64,000 bases of DNA from Tubulanus polymorphus (lineage: Eukaryota > Nemertea > Palaeonemertea > Tubulaniformes > Tubulanidae), in the NCBI RefSeq assembly GCF_964204645.1, contig NW_027437438.1, positions 1 to 64,000 on the forward strand, written 5' to 3'. The notes beneath the pieces are model-generated. The model saw only the letters and a list, made by a program, of their open reading frames with translations, made no database searches and was not told where the DNA came from. Positions 21,441-32,923 of the stretch are shown here, in pieces (the first letter of the stretch is position 1; every line of letters starts with the position of its first letter). The translations under genes were made by a program, and so were the position numbers.

Positions 21441-22753
21441 TTAAAATTTAAAATATAATATTCCTCCGATTACAATTCCTATACAAGTTAAAGCTAATTT
21501 AGTATTTTCATGGGATTTATTATCATCATTAGTTTTGATTATATCATGTTGAATATTATCAGTTTTTATATTTTCTGATGTATTGTAATCTTTTATTTTA
21601 GAATCATTATTTAATTTAATATTATTAGTTTTAGTTTCAGTTGATTGAATATGTTTTTTATTTTTTTCACCTTCCATTAATTTTGGAGCAGTAATTATCT
21701 TTTTATTTATATCATTCAATCCAAATGAATTATTTATTGTTGCAGTTTTAATTAGATTATTGTAACCAATTATATTTCCCATCTTTAATACTAAATCATT
21801 AGAAATAATGAATAGATTAGGGCCTATACAATAATTTAATCTAATATGTGATTTATCTAAATAATTTTGATATCTTACCATGTTTTCTGGAATCGATCTA
21901 TTTTTATCATTATGAATTGAATCTTCGAATAATACTTTGAATTGTTTCTGCGCATCGAATGAAGTGTTATCATTTCCAATTATTGGGGATCTTGTTTCAA
22001 CTTGCGCACCTAAAATACAAATTAAATAAGTTCTAATAGATTGATTTATTCTTTGTATACCAGCTTTAGTAAAACCTTCACCATTTTCTAAAATGAAATT
22101 AACCCAACCATTATTGTTTTGTTGTTGTATATTATTATAATATTTTGGTAATTCATTCCAATTTAGAGTTCTTATATCTGAATTTGTCATTATTTTTCCA
22201 AATTCTTTAGTATATAATATTCCTAATCCACCCATTGTTCCAATTTTTGCTCTAAAATCTTTATTTGAATTAATATTAAATTCATTACATATTTTATAAA
22301 ACCTAGAAAAATTAATATTATTATTCAATTCTTTAAAATATTTTGAACCTGGTAGAGGACATTCTAATTCATCTAATATTAATTTTATTTGAAAATATGT
22401 ATGAAATCTAAAAAGTGATAACATCAATAGTAAACTTGGTTTGTTTAAATGATCATTCCAACTAATTCCACATCCTATTGTTGCGCAATAAACAGCAAAA
22501 TTTAATTGGTTCTGCCAATACTTCATATTAGATTTTAATAACCATTGTTTTGCCTCATTTAAATCTATTTTCCATCTTTACATGAAAATTATTACTTTCA
22601 GTAACATAAAAGTAAGTAATAAGTAATATATAAATCAATTAATGAATTTAACACTTCATTTCTATATGTAATATCTTTATTAAAATCTATTGCTGGAATA
22701 TTATATTTAATTGATTTATTATATTGGAAAGCTTTTGGAAAACTATCTGCCAT
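21441..22753 (-). pseudogene. Unknown Polinton protein with C-terminal membrane anchor, broken near 5' end
   Basis: The start ATG at 22753 is in a class I signal. After about 38 codons the frame is lost, then an open stretch of 361 codons (22526-21441) follows. Compared with element B, the lost part is short. Conserved-looking blocks include CGISWNDHLNKPS, GTMGGLGILYTKEFG and AQVETRSPI. The last 20 residues are a hydrophobic anchor (LALTCIGIVIGGILYFKF). Function is unknown. Position among virion-type genes suggests a structural or membrane role. Confidence 0.6.
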
Positions 22754-22769
22754 TTATATAATTAAAAAA

Positions 22770-23158
22770 TTAATAATTTATTAATTCTTTTAATAATTTA
22801 TCTTGTTCTTCAACTGTTATATGGCCATTTAAACTTATTATATAATCTAGTGTATTCTTTAATTTATTAATTTCTTTTATATTAGTTTTAATTCTTTCTT
22901 TATTACTTTTTATATTCAATTTTGAACTTATACCAGTTAAAACACTTGAACTTAATCCTAACACACCAATTGATATAGCTAAAGGTGTTAATGGGCTGAA
23001 TATTGCTAGAAATGTTATTACAGAACTAATTGTAACCGAACCACTTATAATCAAATAATATATAATTTTACTTTTTAAATATTTTTTCTTTTTTATCTTT
23101 AAGTCACTTTCAAATTCTAATATTTGTTTGATATTCTGTTATCAACTTTATCATCCAT
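22770..23158 (-). pseudogene. Small two-segment membrane protein, 5' end disrupted
   Basis: The ATG at 23158 is in a strong class I signal (AATTTTTTT, seven bases, TAAATGG). After about 8 codons the sequence diverges from its intact element B orthologue (34170-34604) by a deletion and frameshift, then reads correctly from about 23110 to the stop. It carries two adjacent hydrophobic stretches (GSVTISSVITFLAIF and TPLAISIGVLGLSSSVL) followed by a basic helical tail. Confidence 0.65.
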
Positions 23159-23178
23159 TTATTTAGCCAAAAAAATTA

Positions 23179-23599
23179 CTAATTAGTAAACTTATAAGCA
23201 ACAAATATAACTGTTCCACCTAAAATCCAAATTATTTCATATTTCTTCTGTTCATTACTTGGGGTATAATAATCTGATAATTTAGGTTTGAATAGATGTA
23301 ATTTTTCTTTATTGGTTACTGCGTTATATAAACTCATTGCATCATCAACTGATTGAAAATCTCTATGTGAAATCTGCTGATCATATAATTCTTTATTGAT
23401 GTAATCCATATAGTTTTGTCTCTTTTCTCTATATTCTTCTGCAGCTTTATTATATTTTTCTAATGCTAAGTTATGTCTTTTTTGTTCTGATAATGATCCA
23501 TTTTTATCAATATGCTTAAATAAATAAATAACCACCACCAGTAAATGCTAAAGCGTTAACAATTGCCGATCCTATAATAGTTATAACTGCAGAAGCCAT
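23179..23599 (-). pseudogene. Small membrane protein with N-terminal hydrophobic segment, 4-bp insertion
   Basis: The ATG at 23599 is in TAAATGG. The first 25 or so codons encode a hydrophobic alanine/glycine-rich segment (IGSAIVNALAFTGGGYLF). A duplicated four-base unit in the TTATTTATTTATTT run near 23520 shifts the frame. The rest (23538-23179) is open: a charged helical region and a C-terminal hydrophobic anchor (IIWILGGTVIFVAYKF). Element B has the intact 140-codon form at 33728-34150. Confidence 0.7.
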
Positions 23600-23623
23600 T
23601 TATTTAGTAAAATAATTACGCAT

Positions 23624-23845
23624 TTATATGGGAGGAATATATTTTTGTTTCTCCAAATAATCAATAGTTAAATTAGATAAAGTAACTGCTAATGTTAATT
23701 TTAAAATATCATTTATATCAAATCTATCAACATTAACACTTCCCATTTTGAATACTTTTTTTAATACCATTGAATAACCAACGGTTCCAACTGATAGTAA
23801 GCTCCATTATATAATCCAGTTATTATCCACTTATTATCACTGATT
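23624..23845 (-). pseudogene. Very small Polinton protein with lost start codon
   Basis: About 72 codons. The position of the expected ATG reads ATC within TAAATC, preceded by AATTTTTTT six bases upstream, so a class I signal remains although the start codon is gone. A frameshift follows near 23795. The remainder (VLKKVFKMGSVNVDRFDINDI, then LTLAVTLSNLTIDYLEKQKY) matches element B at 33522-33703. Function unknown. Confidence 0.5.
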
Positions 23846-23847
23846 TA

Positions 23848-24201
23848 TTAATCAAAAAAATTACTATTTTCAAAATATTTAGTTAACTTATTTATGATTA
23901 ATTCAACATTTATTTCATTACTAGTTTCATTTGTATATATTTCAATTATTATTTTTTTAATATCATCTATAATAAAATCTTCATCTAATTCATAAAATCT
24001 TAAAGATTCTCTAATTAAATTAGTAATCTTTTCTACATTAAAAGTTTCTTTATCTATTGTTTTTTCATACTCAAATGTTGTTTCATTAGAAAATGTAATA
24101 TTTTTGATATGTGTAATTACATCAGTAATGTTAAATTTCATTTCTTTCTCATGTTTAAAATCAAATCCAAAACATATGCTCGGCCCAACAGTTATATTCA
24201 T
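23848..24201 (-). CDS. Small acidic protein of unknown function
   Basis: 117 residues, intact, rich in E, D, I and N, with no membrane segment or metal motif. The start is an exemplary class I signal (AATTTTTTT, seven bases, TAAATG). It lies between the penton candidate and the small membrane genes. No counterpart was seen in element B, which starts further along the gene order. Confidence 0.55.
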   Translation of the reverse strand: MNITVGPSICFGFDFKHEKEMKFNITDVITHIKNITFSNETTFEYEKTIDKETFNVEKITNLIRESLRFYELDEDFIIDDIKKIIIEIYTNETSNEINVELIINKLTKYFENSNFFD

Positions 24202-24218
24202 TTATATAGTGAAAAAAA

Positions 24219-24977
24219 TTACTCTCTACATCTTATAACTAATTCACATATCACAGGAAAGTTATTCAAATCAATTAAATAACCATTATGATTTCTTATT
24301 TCTAATTTAAAATTATTAAATTTAGGAATGCAAGGTTTAAAATCACATTCTGTTAAATTATAATTTATTTGAGTTCCAAATTGTTTAACATTTTTAGCGG
24401 TAAAATATTTAGTATACTAGAATTACAAATTGTTTCTTTAGTTGCTTCGAAAGTTTTTGTAGGCTCGATTAAATTGCAATAAATATAAAAGTGTGTAAAA
24501 GGTATTATATTTGAATTACCATCTACGTTTCCTGTAACAGTATCTGGTGCAATTCCTAACAGTTTAGCTATAGGTTTTTTTTACCATAAATGCATGTTGA
24601 CTTTCATCATATACCTTTATTTTAATTTTATTTGTGCTATCACTTTTTATAAATCTAATCAAAAATGTATCTTCTCTTCTAATTTTCAACCGTGCTCTTC
24701 TATTAATTTCTTGAGCTAATGTTTCTAAATTATATAATCCTGGTTTTAAAATTATATGAAACCATTTATTTACATTTCTAATATGAATTAAAAAAGTATT
24801 ATCTTCAATAGTTTTATCCGTTATATTATAAAAAGAATTACATAAACTTATATTTACTAATTTTAAATCTACACAATTCTTAAATTCTCTATCTAATTGA
24901 ACTAGTAAATTATGTGATTTATAATTTGTAAGTCTTCTAGAATCTACAAATATTCTGTATTCTTTTAATTCTACCAT
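24219..24977 (-). pseudogene. Candidate minor capsid (penton-like) protein, two frameshifts
   Basis: 137 codons are open (24977-24564). A shift in a run of eight A (about 24574-24581) and another near 24415 break the frame, and the rest then reads to TAA at 24219, about 250 codons in all. The N-terminus (EYRIFVDSRRLTNYKSHNLLVQL) and the block LGIAPDTVTG...FYIYCNLIE resemble the single jelly-roll minor capsid proteins of Polintons and virophages. The call is from resemblance and context. The start is class II (AAAATATGTAAAATAAATGG). Confidence 0.5.
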
Positions 24978-24994
24978 TTATTTTACATATTTTC

Positions 24995-25348
24995 TTATTC
25001 GAAATCTATTTCATGGTGCCCCTTTTCATTCTTACTTTTGTATACGAAATAGAAATCACCAGAACATAATTCTTCTAGGTCTTCACTTGATAATCTATGA
25101 AATCTATCTGGTAAATATGTTCTGAATTTATGTGTATTTCCTTTTAATCCTTCATATTCTAAGTGTATAACTAATTGATCTCCATAGTTATTAGTAACTG
25201 TATCAATATTTGTAATTAGATATTTCTTATGAATTGTTAATTCTGTTAACTTTTTGAATTTATAATCTACAGATTTTACATTTGTAGTATCTTTTATTCT
25301 ATCTAGAAATAATTAGTTTTTCTCACTGTGCGTCTGTTTACTCTCCAT
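24995..25348 (-). pseudogene. Small soluble Polinton protein, one in-frame stop
   Basis: 117 codons in a single frame with TAA at codon 12. The body (LTIHKKYLITNIDTV, QLVIHLEYEG, FRTYLPDRFHRLS, GDFYFVYKSK) alternates short strands in a way that suggests a small beta-barrel such as an OB fold. That is inference. The start is class II (TAAAAATATGTATTATAAATGG). Its place beside the polymerase hints at a replication accessory role, such as single-strand binding. Confidence 0.5.
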
Positions 25349-25377
25349 TTATAATACATATTTTTATTAAAATTTGA

Positions 25378-28300
25378 TTAACACGTTAGAATTCTTTTCA
25401 TTATCTCGTTCTCTTTTGTTTCTTCTCTTTTAAATTTTAAGTATTCATCTAAATTACAACCATAAGCAACTGTATGAATTCCATCATCTAAAATATATCT
25501 TTTATCATCAAATGGGTTTAGACTTATCTTTTCAATTTCTTCAATAAATATTTCATGATCTTCAGATCTTAAACATCTCATCTTATGTTTTCTAACTTCT
25601 TCATTGAATATACAATTGATGTAATCTTTGAAATGAATATTCTTTTCTACTACACTTTTGGTTATTCCTTTTAACTTTTTAGTTTCATGAGTTTTAGTTT
25701 AATATGAATACAATTTAGATCTAATACCTATGAACTCTATCATTTCTTCACCACCTAATTCATCTTTGAATTTACCGGGAACTTTTTTATTATCATTGCT
25801 AAACAATTCATGATCTTTAGGATAGTTACTGAAATCAAAATGATGTTTTAATGTTTTTAAATCATCAGTTATGTTATCAGTTTTTATCTTTAATATGTAA
25901 GAATCGGTATCAAAATATAATATTTCTATATGTTTTTCTTCAAAAAGTGGTTGTAATACATTATAATAGAATTCATACATTAGTAATTTTGATAATTCTA
26001 AAACTGAAGCGCCAACATAGATTGGTTTATTAAATTTCATAGAAGTTCTCCTCATTTTAACTGCGGCTAAATTTTCATCAAATATTCTGTTACCTAAGAA
26101 CTTAGGATATGATTGTAAATGCCTTATCCTTTTACCATTACTAACTAACTCAATATCATTTCTATTTCTAATATTTTCACAAGTCTTACCATAGAATGCA
26201 TTATTCATTAACTTGAAGAAATCTTTTTCGAAATCAGTTTTAGCTTTAGTTCTCTGTTTGGTGTTGAAATCTATATATTTTTCTAACCACTTAGATTGAC
26301 TAAATGAAATATATCTATGTACTTTTTTTAGAATCATTCCTTGATTCAGATAAAACTTTAACATTCTATAATGTACTACATAATTATATTTATCTTCTTA
26401 AGTTACCATTAACTTTTCTGTATGAATATGATTTTCGGGTTTAATTCTTTTTTGGTAATTTGATAATTCTTCATGAGTTACAGTTTTATGTTCGGGACAG
26501 TAAGCTAGATTTCTAGATTTAAATTTAATATGTTCAGGATATTCCAAGTCTACAACAAAGAAGTAACCAGTATCTGAATCATCTGCAATATCTAGGATTC
26601 TTTTCTTCCAATCAAATTTATCATTATTTTCATTCTGTAAAACTTCACTTATTTCAAATACTCCATAAGGTTGTGGTTCCATCATTGCCCAACCATACAA
26701 ATTATTTGCATCTATATATAATAACTTATATCCAGGGTTATCATTTGCATTGAAATATCTATCCCCTAATACACCTGAAACTCCTCCTCTTATAGATTAT
26801 TCAAATAATAGTAATTGATCTATATCTGTTAACAAATCCATTTTTATATCTGTAAATCTTAATCCACAATCCCATGTTAAACCTGGACTTGAATAACAAT
26901 GACAAGGATCAATGTTAAAATATTTTAGGTTTACATCTCTAAACCTTTCGAATATATCAGTTAACAATAATACATCTGATTCTAAATATAAATCTACTAA
27001 TTGTCCATGATTTTCTATTTTGAAATGATTCCAAATATTCAATGTTCTATTATATACTTCATCTTTAACATATTCATTTTTAAATTCATCATAAAATTGT
27101 TCTTTCGATAATTCAGTAATGTTAAAATCATTATGATTTTCATAGAAAGAATATGGAATTGCTCCTTTATATCTCATTAATTGAAAATCATCATTATTTG
27201 GGTAATATTCTTTTAATATCTTTAATTCATCATCAACTAATGATTTTGATAAGTTATCTAATGAACTATTTAAAAATCTATATGAATCTATAAATCTTAG
27301 GCAACCAAATTGGAATTATATATAATTCTCAGATGTTTTAGCTAACATTCTAAATTTATAAGTTGGTATTTTATCTTTTGATCTATTTGAATTTAATCTT
27401 TCTATTTCATTATTGATTTCTTCTATTTTATGACAAAACTGTTTGATGAATAAATGTGCATCATATCCTGATAGATTATGAAATATAACTGGTACAAAAT
27501 TAATTTTCTTAGCTTGTAAGTTACAATTCTCATGTGCAGCGCCTCTAAACTTTCCATTCAAATGATCATGGTCTCTTACTTTTTTATCTTTATAATTAAA
27601 TATCTTTTCACAATAATAACATTTATCTGCAAACGCAAATTCTTCTTTATCTTCTTCTGTCATTATAATTTCTTTATTTGTATTCAATAATTTACTAAAT
27701 CTTATTTCATATTCAATTAATAAGTCACAAAAATGATTGATAACATTTTCATTTCTGTAATTATAATATTCACTTTCAATTAGTTCTGGATAATCAGATT
27801 TTATATATAACCCGAAGGCTGCAGCTGATTGATGAATCTTTTTAATAGTATTTGTTTTTGGTGGTTCATCTGAAAAATCATTTTCATTAGAATTTAATTT
27901 CTTTCTTTTATAATATATTTCTTTTCTATCTTGATCAGTTAGTTCTTTATTTAATGATTCAAAATCTCCATATATAACAAATGGAACTTTATTTTTGTAA
28001 TCATATTTTTTGAATTCTAATATTTTATCTTTTTCATTTGGTAAAACTTATTTACAATAATCATGATTTTCACATAATTGTTTATGATTTAATAATGTAC
28101 TTTCATTACTGAATCTATGTAAACATTTTCTACAAAGATATATTTGATTATGGTGATCACTTTCTGTTCTAAAGAATAAATCTATTTGTTTAATCTACAT
28201 ATAATGATTCTCATAATATAATATATCTATAACATCGTTTGAATCATAATCTTTTGATAGATATAAAGGTTCTAATGTATAATGTTTTATATTGTTACCT

Positions 28301-29418
28301 TTTGTATTTGGTAATTTGATTAAATCAAATACATTTATTCTTAAATTAATATCTCTTTCTATTTTTGGGATGTTTTTAATTCTAACAGGATACTTATCTA
28401 TCTTATAATTATTTTCAAATGGTTTATAATGAGTTAATCTAAAACTATGTGTAATATCTTCTGTTGGATGTAAGCAACTTATAATTGTCCATAGAAAACA
28501 TTTATCATCAAAATTTTGTACATTTATAACAGCATTAGTTTTAAATGGTAGTTTAATATAACTCGATGCTTCAATATCTGGTTCTTTATAATATGATACA
28601 TTATTTTCATCAATTGGTTTTGATTTAGTTAACTTATTATATTTTGTGTCATAAACATGTAAAGTCATGAATATTATTTCATCAAATATTAAACCAGACC
28701 CTTCAAAATATTTCTCTTCTATTTTAGTTTTTACTTCATTATAACATTTATCTAATTTATCATCTATATGTTGTTTAGATATAATATGTTGTGAATGAGA
28801 ATTTATATTATATATTGGTTTATCTTCAGATTTTATGAATTTAACTTTAGAAGATATACTAATTTTAGGGTATTCAACATCAGTTATTATTTTTATTATT
28901 TCTTTCATATTTTCTAAATGTTTTTTATTTTCTTCTAATGTTTTTCCTTTATGAAACTTAAACTCGATAGCTGCTGGACCAATATCACTTTTAAATGCTT
29001 CGGTTATTTCTATATCTTTTTTATTATCTAATGAATTAATATAATTTCTTACATCTTCCATGTATGGTCTTTTATTGTTTAATTTATTTCTTATTCTTTT
29101 AATTGTCTTATGTTTCTTATCATTATCATTATCAAAATAATCTTCACCTAAAATATCATTATTCATATTTCTAATATGACTTTTAGATTTTAAATGTTCT
29201 TTATAATATCTTTTATCACTGAATGATTGATTACATGTATCACATTTGTATGTTTCTTTTTCATTCTTTAATTCCTCTAATTTAGTTTCTAAAATATCAT
29301 CTTTATATTCTAGTTTCAATTTATTCTCTAAATGTGTTTTAGTTTTATTGTGTCTTGCTTTTTGGGATTTATCTATATTGATATTACATGTTGGACAGTA
29401 GTACTTATTTGCTTCCAT
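25378..29418 (-). pseudogene. polB: Protein-primed-type family B DNA polymerase with zinc fingers, six in-frame stops
   Basis: 1,346 codons in one frame, 29418 to 25378, interrupted by stops at 28195 (TAG), about 28049, 27316, 26797, 26398 and 25699 (all TAA), with no frameshift. The N-terminus has two C2H2-like fingers (YYCPTCNINI and YKCDTCNQSF). Exonuclease motifs are GDFESL (Exo I), NLSGYDAHLF (Exo II) and YLESDVLLL (Exo III). Polymerase motifs are DANNLYGWAM (A), KLMNNAFYGKT (B) and YFDTDSY (C). The DHDHLNGKFRG block is usual in Polinton-type PolB. It replicates the element in active relatives. The start context is AAAATGG with a class II A-tract upstream. Confidence 0.9.
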
Positions 29419-29498
29419 TTTAATACTAAATTTTTTATTAAAATTGATTTTAGAAGTTCAATGATTTATATGTTATTCATATATGTGAATATTTTAAG

Positions 29499-29904
29499 AG
29501 TAATAGGGGTAATAGGCTTTCGGGTTAAAGGTTGAATGGTCGAGTTCATTAATAACATATATTAAAAGTAATTAAAAAACTATAATATATTTTCATAACC
29601 GTGTGTATTTCAGTTGAACAATAGAATAATTATTATCATTTGAATATATTTGATTATATGAATTTGTGTATTGTAATTAAATCAATTGGTCGCGGAGCGG
29701 AGCGGTAGCGAAGTGGAGCGACCAATTGATTTAATACAATATGCTTTTTATATTATTGATATCTTAGAATAAATATTTAGTTTTAATATAAAATACACAC
29801 GGTTATGAAAATATATTATAGTTTTTTAATTACTTTTAATATTTTGTTTTTTAATGAGCTCGACCTTTCGACCTTTGATCTGAAAGCCTATTACCCCTAT
29901 TACT
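29499..29904. repeat. Right terminus of element A: 406 bp palindrome with GC-rich centre
   Basis: The outer 60-90 bp on each side are reverse complements, with tips reading AGTAATAGGGGTAATAGGC from both ends. Inside, ATATATTTTCATAACCGTG is repeated inverted (29588 and 29798 regions). The middle has an 18-bp perfect stem ATTAAATCAATTGGTCGC around GGAGCGGAGCGG-type sequence (about 29676-29736). It is twice as long as the left palindrome (8006-8195). Confidence 0.8.
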
Positions 29905-29989
29905 ACTGTGATAGGTCGAGAGACAGTTCAGTACTTCATGGTTCATGATTATGGCAAGTACACTTTGTTGAATTTGTATTGCAGGTAAA

Positions 29990-30168
29990 TGCTCGTCACG
30001 ACATGCAGTTGTATATTATTATAAAATTTAGGTAATTCATTCCAATTTAGTGTTTTTAAATCTGTATTTGTTGTTATTTTACCAAATTCTTTAGTATATA
30101 ATATTCCTAATCCACCCATTGTACCAATTTTTGCTCTAAAATCATTATTTGAATTAATATTAAATTTC
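29990..30168 (-). pseudogene. Polinton gene fragment, downstream half of target site
   Basis: Encodes a piece of the same unknown membrane-anchored protein as 21441-22753 (NDFRAKIGTMGGLGILYTKE onward). It continues 33371-33505, from which it was separated by the Penelope-like insertion. Flanked on the left by about 85 bp of unassigned DNA after the element A terminus. Confidence 0.8.
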
Positions 30169-30227
30169 CGAATAACCATAGAAGCGATAACATTAAAAAC
30201 CTCATTTTCTAATGAGTAAATACAGTT

Positions 30228-30282
30228 TATTAACACGAACGTTTTCGAGATCATATCCCCTCATCAGGTGAAATACAAGTGA
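30228..30282 (-). ncRNA. Hammerhead ribozyme core in the 3' pseudo-LTR
   Basis: Minus strand: CTGATGA (30267-30261), a short stem II closed by G30260-C30247, GAAA (30246-30243), then the palindrome AACGTT and C (30237). The predicted cut is between 30237 and 30236. GTG (30236-30234) pairs with CAC (30270-30268) to start stem I. Stem III is too short for a monomer but self-complementary, so a dimer is expected, as reported for ribozymes of this retroelement class. Confidence 0.7.
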
Positions 30283-30383
30283 ATCAAATGATTAAACTAC
30301 AGGTTTATATACAACATAAGTTACAAAATTACAAGTGCTAAATTCTAAGCTAATTACCAACCAAGTATTTAATAACAAACTAA

Positions 30384-32846
30384 TTATTTGAATACATTTA
30401 GGATAAAGGATGAGCCGTTTTGAAATAATTGTTGATTTAAAGAGGGTCGTTGCGCTTTAATAAACAGGGCCTCCCTAATTTTACAGTCGAGATCAGATGA
30501 ACCTTTGTCTAGAATTTTGAATTTGTTGTTACTGAATTCCTGATCACAAGTGTGACAAATTGCGAGATGTTGTCCAATCGCAGAAGTCTTTGATCTGTGT
30601 TCCTTAATCCTGATGGCCAAATGTCGTTTAGTTTTCCCAATATAGGAAGTGTTTATATCACATAAACAATTAAATTTATATATGACTTTAGCCTTCAGCG
30701 ATTTAGGGGTAGCACATTTCAAAGAGAAAAAATTCTTAATTTTAGTCGTAGTGAATGCACATTTCAAGTTGATTTCAAAATTCCTTTTAAATAGATATTT
30801 TAATTTTCGGGCAAATAGGATTGACGGGTTACCAATATACGGTAATGAAATGAATAGATCAATTCCATCTTCAACAGGTTTCGGTTGAGGTTCTGAGTTC
30901 TGTTTTGATTTCAAAAATCTATTAATACATTGATCGATGACATGAATAGGAAACGCATTAGATTTAAACAGATTTTTCAAGAAATTGATTTCTTCTGAAA
31001 AGATGGTCCAATCACTGCAAATATTGTAGGCACGAAAAAGCATGGTATTGATGAGTCCTATTTTCCATTTATACGGACACATGGCGTTGAAGTTCAAAAG
31101 TAGGCCTGTGTTGGAAGCTTTCCTGTACACTCGAGATATAAAGTCACTACCGGTTTCTAACGGAATTTGTATTTCGGTATCGAGAAAAGGTAATAGATTA
31201 GGACCTAGTTCAAAAGTGAATTTAAGGTTAGAATGGAGGCGATTCAATTCTTCAAAAAATAGTCTATAACTGGATACATTTCGAAATATGCCGAAAATAT
31301 CGTCCACGTATCTCAGGTATAATGTCGGTTTGTAATTAGTTTTGGAGAGGAGCAAGTTTTCAAAATGGGCAAGACAAAAGTTCGCTAAGGTTGGGCCTAA
31401 GGGGCTGCCCATGGTGACCCCATCAACTTGCTTGAAAATACGATCATTGTACATAAACAAACCCGAAGTTGCGATTTTAAGTAATTCTTTGAATGTAGCC
31501 TGATCATATGTAGGTTTAGAGTCGGAAGCATATATATAATCGGAAACTATATCAATGGTTTCTTTCAATGGAACATTAGTGAAAAGTGACTCTACATCAA
31601 AACTTATTAGAATATCAGAAGGTTTAAAAACGAATTGTTTCAGTTTTTTAAGGAACTCCCAAGTGCTATTTAACATGAATTTAGACGGTATATGTGGTTT
31701 AATGATTTTATCGAGATATTTGGCCAGGTTATATTCAGCAGTGTCGATCATTGATACAACGGGTCGAAATGGAAAGTTATCTTTATGCACTTTGCACAAA
31801 CCATATAATTTACCAGGTTGGCTACCGCTTGGGTAGATAGAATCAAATATTTCTGAACTTACATACTGTTTCACATGTTTTCTCAGAAATCCGCAGATTT
31901 TGGTTTCATTAGATATGACAGGGTGATTCTTTCTCACATTTTTGATTTCAGTAAATTTACTTTTATCAAATACAATTTTATCTAATTTATCGAAATATTC
32001 GTTAGAGTCCAAAATAACAATGCCGTTGCCTTTGTCAAATGAGCAGATCTTAATGTCCTAGTTTTTTCGAAGTTTTTCAATCGTACGGTAGAAACGTCGG
32101 TTCCAGGTCGAGCCACATACTGATTTAGCGCTGTTGATAAATGAGATGGTCGCATGTCTAATACTTTCAAGGAAAGAGTTATTCACATTCGGTTCGCCGC
32201 CAGATATAGTCCTATTTTTGTGGTAAACAGTTTTTTCAATACGTGATTTAAGGTCGATTTCGTTGATATTTTTCGGAAGAATGTGATGCTTTAAGCCGTA
32301 ACGTAGTATCTCAGTTTCTTCTAGGGATAGTTGATAATTTGATCTATTGATTAAGCAATCCGGTGCTGGGTGACGCTGATCTTTCCACAAGTTTAAAAGC
32401 TTGCGTTCATGACGTTGCTGTGTTTCCGAAGTTAGTTTCCTGCCTTTCTGGTTAAGTCTAGTGAGCCAAATGATTGTTTGAATCCAGGTCAATTTCTCGC
32501 ATAAATCGGATTTGATTTTCTTCAATTTACTGTTGGTTTTAGATAATTCGGTTTTAACATTTTCGATTTGATTCTTCAAGATTTCGAGTTTGAGATTATC
32601 ATTACTTGCATACGCTCTCAGTTTCGGAGGTTTGAATAATAAAAACTTCGGGCAGATTCGTAATTCCATGCATCTTTGAAAGTAAGATAAATCCAAGCGT
32701 AGTTTAGTCCATTTGAGATACAGTTTTTCACATTTGCGGAAGTCTTTGACGTACACATCTCTCTGTTTCGCACAGTAGAAATAGATCTTAGGAAGAGAGT
32801 TCAAATATCCGAATAACCATAGAAGCGATAACATTAAAAACCTCAT
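30384..32846 (-). pseudogene. Penelope-like reverse transcriptase with GIY-YIG endonuclease, one in-frame stop
   Basis: About 821 codons in one frame with TAG at 32058. The first 262 codons (32846-32058) form the N-terminal helical region. After the stop come the reverse transcriptase motifs: FDKGNGIVI, GLCKVHK, SFDVESLFTNVP, GVTMGSPLGPTLAN and the catalytic RYVDDIF. The C-terminal GIY-YIG nuclease shows TSYIGKTKRHLAIRIKEH preceded by a cysteine pair (CLC), and HLAICHTC may bind zinc. The nuclease nicks the target and the transcriptase copies RNA there. The start codon lies inside the upstream terminal repeat. A single nonsense change makes this a young copy. Confidence 0.9.
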
Positions 32847-32868
32847 TTTCTAATGAGTAAATACAGTT

Positions 32869-32923
32869 TATTAACACGAACGTTTTCGGGATCATATCCC
32901 CTCATCAGGTGAAATACAAGTGA
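32869..32923 (-). ncRNA. Hammerhead ribozyme core in the 5' pseudo-LTR
   Basis: Same core as at 30228, displaced by 2,641 bp. Stem II here reads GGGG...ATCCC, with a G-C pair where the other copy has G-U, so pairing is kept. The predicted cut lies between 32878 and 32877 on the minus strand. Confidence 0.7.

Larger units (their letters stand above)
8006..29904 (-). mobile_element. Polinton/Maverick-type virus-like element A (about 21.9 kb)
   Basis: The element is bounded by ends beginning AGTAATAGG on the left (8006) and ending CCTATTACT on the right (29904). AG...CT termini are usual for Polintons. Inside are the diagnostic genes: integrase, packaging ATPase, family B DNA polymerase, and capsid candidates with membrane proteins. 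All are on the minus strand, polymerase first. A 6 bp target duplication was not found (CATGTC left, ACTGTG right), so the outer boundary or the insertion history is uncertain. No adenovirus-type cysteine protease was recognised. About half of the genes carry frameshifts or stops, so this copy is probably inactive. Confidence 0.85.

Noticed and set aside
25378-29418. TAA used as a sense codon (alternative genetic code) in the Polintons
   Set aside because: Compared between A and B, TAA replaces several different residues (serine, leucine, glutamate), and other genes end naturally at TAA. Ordinary decay explains it better.
8006-29904. Six-base target-site duplication around element A
   Set aside because: Flanks CATGTC and ACTGTG do not match, and shifting by a few bases did not help.
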